64,000 bases of DNA from positions 57,696-121,695 of the forward strand of contig NZ_LBAW01000014.1 in NCBI RefSeq assembly GCF_001648595.1, given 5' to 3'. This document shows positions 57,752 through 64,000 of the stretch, one piece after another. Position 1 is the stretch's first letter, and each line of letters starts with the position of its first letter. The position numbers and the translations under genes are program-made. The stretch comes from Legionella bozemanae. GTDB taxonomy: Bacteria > Pseudomonadota > Gammaproteobacteria > Legionellales > Legionellaceae. The notes under the pieces are model-generated. The model ran no database searches and was not told where the DNA came from. It saw only the letters and a list, made by a program, of their open reading frames with translations.

Positions 57752-58444
57752 ATGAAATTATTTAATTTGCTTGTTATAAGCTCAGTTGTCATGCTTATGA
57801 GTGGGTGCGAACTTTTAAATCCTCCCCAGCGTGGAAAGGATCCTGAGTTTGCACCTACATATCCTACAACGCCTGATCCAAAGGAGTTGAGGAAAGAGTC
57901 TGGAGCTATTTATAGCGCTGAAACGGCATTGCCTCTTTTTGAAACACCAAGAGCTAGGCACGCAGGTGATATCATTACCGTATTTTTGGTTGAAAGTACC
58001 AATGCATCAAAAAATGCAACACTACAACAGATGAAAACAGACACAAACGTAGTCAAAAACAAACTCTTTTTGGGACGGCCAATATCCTTTGGTAGCGGTT
58101 ACAGTATGGATTTTGACTTGAACAATCAGCGACAGTTCAATGGTTCTGCACAGGCAGTACAGAATAATAAGTTAGCGGGAAGCATTTCCGTTACTGTGGC
58201 TCAAGTGTTGGCCAATGGAAACATGGTAGTTCAGGGTGAAAAATGGGTTAAAATCGACCAGGGGGAAGAATATGTACGCGTATCCGGTATTATTCGTCCT
58301 CAGGATGTTCGGGCTGATAATTCCATCACTTCGGATCGTCTGGCTAATGCTCGTATTGCCTATGGCGGCACAGGACAAGTGAATAACACGAATGCTCAGG
58401 GATGGCTAGCGCGAATTATGTGGGGACCATTATTCCCAACATAA
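57752..58444 (+). CDS. flgH: Flagellar L-ring protein FlgH
   Basis: This outer-membrane lipoprotein forms the L-ring. The 230-residue protein has lipobox MSGC (Cys19), then GAIYSAETALPLFETPRARH, GDIITVFLVESTNASKNAT and the C-terminal VSGIIRPQDVRADNSITSDR. After it a 120-base gap separates flgI, so a second promoter is possible there. Confidence 0.95.
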   Translation: MKLFNLLVISSVVMLMSGCELLNPPQRGKDPEFAPTYPTTPDPKELRKESGAIYSAETALPLFETPRARHAGDIITVFLVESTNASKNATLQQMKTDTNVVKNKLFLGRPISFGSGYSMDFDLNNQRQFNGSAQAVQNNKLAGSISVTVAQVLANGNMVVQGEKWVKIDQGEEYVRVSGIIRPQDVRADNSITSDRLANARIAYGGTGQVNNTNAQGWLARIMWGPLFPT

Positions 58445-58564
58445 CCTAACCTGTATCTAAATAAAGGTAAATATGATTTAAAATGGAGTATCTACCTGAC
58501 TATTGCTGCGTTTTATCATTAGAAAGGGATTTGTATTATAAGAATGCTTAATTAAGGAATTGTA

Positions 58565-59668
58565 ATGCGGCGATTGCTGATAATTACATGGATGTTTGCA
58601 ATAAACTTGATATCAAATCATGTTTATGCCGAACGCATTAAAGACATTGCTACTTTGGCTGGTGTTCGCACGAACCAGTTGGTTGGTTATGGTTTGGTTG
58701 TTGGTTTAAATGGTACTGGAGATAAAAACGGAACTCGATATACCGAAGATACTTTTGCAAACATGCTCACTCAGTTAGGTGTTAACATACAACCAGGAAC
58801 CAAGCTTAATTCAAAAAATATGGCTGCGGTTATGGTGACAGCGAGTTTATCTTCTTTTATGAAAAAGGGTCAGGCCATGGATGTCAATATTTCGTCGATT
58901 GGCGACTCAAAAAGTTTATTAGGCGGCACTTTGTTAATGACTCCATTAAAAGGAGCGGACGGACGAGTTTATGCAATAGCACAGGGAAATGTGATTGTAT
59001 CTGGTGTAAGTGCTGCGGGAAGTGATGGTACAAGCGTTACGGTAAATGTTCCTAGTGGAGGACGGATTCCGAACGGTGCAACCATTGAGGCAGACATACC
59101 TAATCCTTTTTATTTTACGAAAGATTTGACCTTTAACTTACATACCCCTGATTTTACAACCGCGAAGCGCATGAGTGATGCCATTAATGAAATGATGGGG
59201 CCAGGAACCGCCAGAGCATTGGATGCCGCTTCCGTTGTTGTTACTGCACCTAAAAAAATGGCACAACGTGTGGATTATGTTTCAGTGTTGGAAAATATAG
59301 AATTTAAACCCGCCGAGGCAATGGCTAAAATTATTATTAACGCTCGTACTGGAACAGTAGTTATTTCCTCGAATGTCATTGTTAAATCTGCTGCGGTATC
59401 GCATGGCAATTTAGTGGTTAGTGTGACTGAGACTCCGGTGATAAGCCAACCTAATGCCTTTGCAAATGGACGAACCGTTTCAACACAGCAGTCACAAGTG
59501 TCGATTGACCAAAAAAATAATCATGCTTTTGTCTTGCCGCGTGGTGTGACATTAAAAGATATTGTTCGAGGTATTAATGCGGTTGGCGCAACTCCAGCTG
59601 ATGTGATTGCTATTCTTGAAGCATTACAACAAGCGGGTGCATTAAATGCCACACTAATTGTAATATAG
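58565..59668 (+). CDS. flgI: Flagellar P-ring protein FlgI
   Basis: FlgI forms the periplasmic P-ring. The 367-residue protein has a Sec signal peptide ending around [24 protein letters not shown] starts the mature protein, followed by [20 protein letters not shown]. The C-terminal [20 protein letters not shown] is typical. AAGGAATTGTA precedes the ATG. Confidence 0.96.
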   Translation: MRRLLIITWMFAINLISNHVYAERIKDIATLAGVRTNQLVGYGLVVGLNGTGDKNGTRYTEDTFANMLTQLGVNIQPGTKLNSKNMAAVMVTASLSSFMKKGQAMDVNISSIGDSKSLLGGTLLMTPLKGADGRVYAIAQGNVIVSGVSAAGSDGTSVTVNVPSGGRIPNGATIEADIPNPFYFTKDLTFNLHTPDFTTAKRMSDAINEMMGPGTARALDAASVVVTAPKKMAQRVDYVSVLENIEFKPAEAMAKIIINARTGTVVISSNVIVKSAAVSHGNLVVSVTETPVISQPNAFANGRTVSTQQSQVSIDQKNNHAFVLPRGVTLKDIVRGINAVGATPADVIAILEALQQAGALNATLIVI

Positions 59669-59709
59669 GTGTGTATTTTGAGTATCATCGATTAAGATAA
59701 AGGATTAAT

Positions 59710-60612
59710 ATGAGCGTACATGGAATTGCAACGAGTGATTTTAATGCATTAAATGAACTAAAAGTTCAAGCTCAAAATAATGCAAAAGAAGCGCTGCCTG
59801 ATGCTGCGAAGCAATTTGAAGGAATATTTTTGCAATCTATGTTGAAAAGTATGCGTATGGGGCAACACTTTCTTGATGAGTCTAGCCCTTTTAGAGGTAA
59901 AGATCGGGAAACTTTTCAGGATATGTTAGATGCTCAATATGCCAGTACTATTGCAAATTCCAAGAGTATTGGATTGGCTGACATGCTTGTAAAACAAATG
60001 GAGCGTAATCTGCCTACTGCAGATCAACCAGAAAAGAGTACACCTGCTAAGGCGGAGATTCCTTCTTCTTTGCCTGCTATTCCAGTTAAAGCAGCAAAAC
60101 AGGATATACCAGCAACTACCACAATTGATGAGTTCGTCAAATTAATTTGGCCTCAGGCCAAACAAGCTGCGTCACTTATTGGTTTGGATCCTAAAATTTT
60201 AATGGCGCAGGCTGCATTGGAAACAGGATGGGGAAAATTTGTCACTAAGGATATTGATGGGAGCAGTAGCAATAATTTGTTCAATATCAAGTCAGGTAGT
60301 AATAATAGGCTTGACTCTGTAGATGTAAAAACAACTGAATATATTGCCGATACTCCAATTAAAGTCAATGCATCGTTCAGAAAGTATTCATCAATTGAAC
60401 ATAGCTTTAATGATTATATTTCTTTAATCAAAGGCAGTGAGCGATATCAAAATGCTTTAGCCAGTACTGGAAACCCAGAGCTTTATGTCAATGAGTTACA
60501 TAAAGCAGGATATGCCACTGATCCTGAGTATGGTACAAAAATTCTATCAATTTATCATGGTGAAGAATTAAACCAGGCAATTCAACGTTGTGAATTATTA
60601 GAGCAAGTTTGA
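59710..60612 (+). CDS. flgJ: Peptidoglycan hydrolase / rod assembly protein FlgJ
   Basis: FlgJ caps the rod and locally cuts peptidoglycan so the rod can cross it. The 300-residue protein is the two-domain form. The rod-binding part has AAKQFEGIFLQSMLKSMRMG at ~33-52. The C-terminal glucosaminidase domain (from ~150) has KILMAQAALETGWGKFVTKD with the catalytic Glu, and NNLFNIKSG. It lies between flgI and flgK in the usual order. Confidence 0.95.
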   Translation: MSVHGIATSDFNALNELKVQAQNNAKEALPDAAKQFEGIFLQSMLKSMRMGQHFLDESSPFRGKDRETFQDMLDAQYASTIANSKSIGLADMLVKQMERNLPTADQPEKSTPAKAEIPSSLPAIPVKAAKQDIPATTTIDEFVKLIWPQAKQAASLIGLDPKILMAQAALETGWGKFVTKDIDGSSSNNLFNIKSGSNNRLDSVDVKTTEYIADTPIKVNASFRKYSSIEHSFNDYISLIKGSERYQNALASTGNPELYVNELHKAGYATDPEYGTKILSIYHGEELNQAIQRCELLEQV

Positions 60613-60648
60613 TGGACATTTGAATATTAGGTCAGGGAGTGAGTAACT

Positions 60649-62595
60649 ATGTCAATACTAAGTATTGCTTATTCGGGAATGAATGCTTTTCAAAATGCAT
60701 TGAGTGTTACTGGAAATAATATTGCAAATATCAAAACTCGGGGTTATTCAAGACAAAGTATTCAATTTACTGCCACTCCATCACGAAAGTTTGCGGGCTC
60801 TTTTATTGGTACCGGAGTAGCAGTTAATAATGTTTCCCGTAACGTGGATCAATTTGCTAATGCTCAAGTGAGAAGCACTCTAAGCATTAAATCTCAATAC
60901 GATACTTTTTACCAGCAAGCCTTACAAATTAATAAGTTGCTTTCTCAGGATGGCAGCAGCCTTTCCTCGTCTTTGCAATCTTTTTTTGATTCGTTAGGCC
61001 AACTCAATAATGCACCAGACAATGTTGCGTCGCGAAATGTGGTTATGAGTCAAAGTCAATTATTAGCGAGTCAATTTTTATTCTTACAGCAAAATCTCGA
61101 TCAATATCAAGAAAACTCCACAGCACAGATAAAGGAAATAGCAAATAAAATTAATCAATTAACATCAGATCTTGCTGCTGTGAACGGACAAATAATGAAC
61201 TCCCCTAATTCCCCTGAATTGCTGGATCAACGGGATGAATTACTCAAGCAACTGTCTGAATACTCCGATTTAACTGTTGTGGAACAAGGTAATGGGATGG
61301 TAAATGTGGGAATTGGCAGTGGTCAAATGTTGGTGATTGGAGCAACGCAACGTGCTTTATCTGTGAGTTATGATCAATTAACAGCACAAGGGACTCATAT
61401 TTCATTGGATACAGGTGCAGGACAAACAGATATTACTAATCAACTAGCAAGCGGAACATTAGGCGGTTTACTCGATTATGAAAGAAATATTTTATCTAAA
61501 ACCAGTCAAATAATAGGCCAAATGGCGATTGGTTTAGCACAAACATTCAATGCTCAAAATTGTTTGGGTATGGATTTGAACAATCAATTAGGACAGAATA
61601 TTTTTACTGATTATAACAGCCAAGCGTTGCAATTGAATCGCTCGATTGAAGCAGCAACAAATACAGGGTCTGGAGTATTGTCTGTAAATATTTCTGATAT
61701 TTCACAAACCAAAATAACGGATTACCAATTAGTTGTTACCAATGCAGGGGCAAATCAGGTAACACTTATTCGTGACTCTGATGGTTCTGCGGTAACTTTA
61801 AATTGGAGTAGCAATCCACCAGCTCCTCCTGCAGGACAAATTGTAGTTGATGGGATGACGATTACTGTAGATAACATAGCTAATTTGGCAAATAATGATT
61901 CTTTTACAATTATGCCTACACGTGGAGCAGCTTCGAATTTTGCCCTATTGATGAGCGATCCGCGTCAATTGGCACTTGCATCACCGGTGCAAACCAGTGC
62001 TTCTCTAAACAATACAGGGCAAGGAAAAATTGATTTGGGGCCTGTTTTAAATACTACTGAGGTTACAAAACAATATACTATTGATTTTATTTCCCCAACT
62101 CAATTCAATTTGATTAACGTCACTGATGGTATTACAACTGGCCCAATTACGTTTGTTCCTAATACAGACAATGTGATTCAGATTCCGGATAATATCAATC
62201 CTTCTTATTCTATTACTTTATCTGGCGCCCCAAATACAGGCGATCAGTTTACAGCCCAGTACAACCAAGGGGGATATGGTGATAATCGCAATGGGTTGCT
62301 TCTAGCTGGAATTCAACAACAAGATATTTTTTCTAGCGGTACAGAAACGCTTTTTGACGTTTATTCTGATTTACTGTCTGATTCAGGCAGCCTAACTAAC
62401 GAAGCCAAAAATCGCAGTGATGCATTTCAGGTTTTATATAAACAATCTGTGGATTATCAGGAAAGTATCAGTGGAGTTAACCTCGATGAGGAAGCGGAAA
62501 ATTTATTACAATTCAAGCAAGCATATGAAGCTGCAGGAAAGCTAATGGAAATAGCCAATCAAATGATGGAAATACTTTTTCAAATAATGAGGTGA
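60649..62595 (+). CDS. flgK: Flagellar hook-associated protein 1 (FlgK)
   Basis: FlgK joins hook and filament. The 648-residue protein has the N-terminal SVTGNNIANIKTRGYSRQSI, a long coiled-coil region at ~130-190 (INQLTSDLAAVNGQIMNSPN), a variable central region, and the C-terminal GVNLDEEAENLLQFKQAYEA. It is followed three bases later by flgL. Confidence 0.95.
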   Translation: MSILSIAYSGMNAFQNALSVTGNNIANIKTRGYSRQSIQFTATPSRKFAGSFIGTGVAVNNVSRNVDQFANAQVRSTLSIKSQYDTFYQQALQINKLLSQDGSSLSSSLQSFFDSLGQLNNAPDNVASRNVVMSQSQLLASQFLFLQQNLDQYQENSTAQIKEIANKINQLTSDLAAVNGQIMNSPNSPELLDQRDELLKQLSEYSDLTVVEQGNGMVNVGIGSGQMLVIGATQRALSVSYDQLTAQGTHISLDTGAGQTDITNQLASGTLGGLLDYERNILSKTSQIIGQMAIGLAQTFNAQNCLGMDLNNQLGQNIFTDYNSQALQLNRSIEAATNTGSGVLSVNISDISQTKITDYQLVVTNAGANQVTLIRDSDGSAVTLNWSSNPPAPPAGQIVVDGMTITVDNIANLANNDSFTIMPTRGAASNFALLMSDPRQLALASPVQTSASLNNTGQGKIDLGPVLNTTEVTKQYTIDFISPTQFNLINVTDGITTGPITFVPNTDNVIQIPDNINPSYSITLSGAPNTGDQFTAQYNQGGYGDNRNGLLLAGIQQQDIFSSGTETLFDVYSDLLSDSGSLTNEAKNRSDAFQVLYKQSVDYQESISGVNLDEEAENLLQFKQAYEAAGKLMEIANQMMEILFQIMR

Positions 62596-62598
62596 TAA

Positions 62599-63837
62599 AT
62601 GCGTATTTCAACAAATCAAATTTATCAGAACAGTTTGAGCAGTTTATTACTCAAGCAAGAGCGAGTAGCGAAACTGCAAGAACAACTAAACGAAAATTTT
62701 TTAAAGGTACGTTATTCATCTGATGATCCTATCGCTTTTGCGCAGATAGAACTAATGAATCAGCGTATAAGTACCACAGAGCTTCTTCAAAAAAATCGTG
62801 AAAGTGCTGATAGTGCGCTGAGTATGGAGGAGTCCATTTTAAATGACTGCACCACCAGTATGCAGCGCTTGCGGGAAATTCAGGTTAAAGCTGGGAATGC
62901 AACATTGTCTGAACAGGATCGTAAGGCATTAGCAATCGAGGCGAATATCATTTTGAATGAGTTGCTTGATTTTGCCAATACAAAAGATATTAATGGTGAT
63001 TATATGTTTAGTGGCGGGCAAACTTCCACAGTACCTTTTTCAATTAACTCCTTGGGGCAATATGTATACAATGGGGACAGTACACAGCGTTTTCAGCTCG
63101 TTGCAAGTAGTTTGCAAATGGCTGTTAATGATCCGGGTGATGCTCTTTTTATGCGAATACCCAATGGAAATGGCAGTTTTACCATCAAACAAACAAATAC
63201 CCCAAATACTGGAACTGCATCATTAGATACGGGTTCGGTAACTACTCCATCAGCCTATGTGCCTGATAATTATACCATGAGTTTTGCATTAAATTCACAG
63301 GGACAGTTGGTCGTTATGGTCAGTGGCGCAGTAAGCGGGAATGTAATTCCTCCTACAGGATTACCCGATGATGCTCCTTTATACGAAGAGGGGATGAGTG
63401 TTAGTTTTAATGGTATGGAAATGAAAGTTTCAGGAATGCCAAATCCTGGTGATGCCTTTTCAATTACTCCTTCTCAAAATGAATCGGTTTTTGCAACGAT
63501 TCAGAATATGATTAATAATTTGAATCAACCTTATTCAAGTGCTGCAGAAAAAGCAGCAGCAACTACTGTTAATAATCAAATATTGGCCCAAATAGATAGT
63601 GCTTTAACCACTATTTTGGATGCTCGTGCCAACCTGGGAGCTCGCTTAAATCAGTTAGAACATGCTGAAACAGCAAACTCAGATTTAATTGAACAAAGCA
63701 AAATTATTTTAAAGAGGTTACAAGAAGTTGACCCATTAGCTGCTGCAACTGAATTCAAGCAGGAGTTGTATAATTTAGAAGTTGCACAGCAAAGTTTTGT
63801 ACTGATTCAGGGATTATCTGTTTTTAATTTCATTTAA
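62599..63837 (+). CDS. flgL: Flagellar hook-associated protein 3 (FlgL)
   Basis: FlgL is the second hook-filament junction protein. The 412-residue sequence starts MRISTNQIYQNSLSSLLLKQ; the N-terminal flagellin-like helix includes VRYSSDDPIAFAQIELMNQR, and the C-terminal helix includes LDARANLGARLNQLEHAETA. It is the last gene of the operon in this window; flagellin is not here. Confidence 0.95.
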   Translation: MRISTNQIYQNSLSSLLLKQERVAKLQEQLNENFLKVRYSSDDPIAFAQIELMNQRISTTELLQKNRESADSALSMEESILNDCTTSMQRLREIQVKAGNATLSEQDRKALAIEANIILNELLDFANTKDINGDYMFSGGQTSTVPFSINSLGQYVYNGDSTQRFQLVASSLQMAVNDPGDALFMRIPNGNGSFTIKQTNTPNTGTASLDTGSVTTPSAYVPDNYTMSFALNSQGQLVVMVSGAVSGNVIPPTGLPDDAPLYEEGMSVSFNGMEMKVSGMPNPGDAFSITPSQNESVFATIQNMINNLNQPYSSAAEKAAATTVNNQILAQIDSALTTILDARANLGARLNQLEHAETANSDLIEQSKIILKRLQEVDPLAAATEFKQELYNLEVAQQSFVLIQGLSVFNFI

Positions 63838-63943
63838 TTTTTAGAGGTACGTTGATTAATGAATTCCTCCTACGTGGTGTGACTTGTTTACGGGGCACGT
63901 AGAGAGGGTAAACGCTAAATTTTGACCAGACAACGGCTGTTTT

Positions 63944-63986
63944 GCCTACGTACTGCGCTTTATGCCTGTACGATCCCCACAAAATT
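63944..63986. repeat. Family-D repeat, copy 2
   Basis: TACTGCGCTTTATGCCTGTA, then CGATCCCCACAAAATT, matches the copy at 49403 in the same orientation. It lies at the window edge after flgL, so its full extent cannot be seen. Confidence 0.5.
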
Positions 63987-64000
63987 CAAAGAAAGACTGT

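Overview
The window looks like chromosome of a Legionella species, probably not L. pneumophila. The evidence is low G+C, the separate two-gene type II secretion locus lspL-lspM, the rod/hook flagellar operon behind a sigma-54 promoter, and single genes resembling host-directed effectors set among housekeeping genes. Species was not determined, and no database search was possible.

Layout. 1-5664 (minus) is most of a giant protein (at least 1888 residues, C-terminus outside the window). It has an undescribed N-terminal part of about 1400 residues followed by a SecA-type motor core with Walker A, DE-box, SATPG and the start of a second nucleotide-binding fold. 5999-6356 is a tRNA block (Ala, Glu, Glu). 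6573-8548 holds a dGTPase-like HD hydrolase and a SPOR lipoprotein, followed by a decayed quinone oxidoreductase. 9077-11723 is mltB-lspL-lspM. 11846-17512 holds lepA, lepB, a frameshifted DUF4845 remnant, rnc and a PBP4-type dacB. 17666-20785 carries a YheS-type ABC-F ATPase and a solitary tyrosine recombinase next to a Pro-Arg-His-Leu tRNA cluster. 21507-30387 is the protein quality-control block tig-clpP-clpX-lon-hupB, then tRNA-Val, tRNA-Asp and ppiD.

30504-38000 holds a His/Gly-rich membrane protein of unknown function, cytochrome b561, tRNA-Ser, bamD, kup-rdgC and rlmI. 38211-45682 is a complete histidine operon on the minus strand. It is led by a TrpR/YerC-family regulator whose start codon abuts a 28-bp palindrome, a likely autoregulatory operator. 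46133-52165 is more accessory: pyrE, a cold-shock protein, PhzF, an orphan trans-AT-type acyltransferase with a nine-G tract in its coding sequence, an LRR protein and an LplT-like transporter. After hemF (minus), 53304-63837 is the whole flgBCDEFGHIJKL set.

The intergenic spaces contain at least four families of short dispersed repeats, several of them palindromic, at roughly 15.7, 23.5, 38.0, 39.6, 46.0, 47.3, 49.4-49.7, 52.2 and 63.9 kb. The most novel-looking items are the giant SecA-like protein, the TrpR-family control of his, the poly-G tract in the orphan acyltransferase, and the repeat families.
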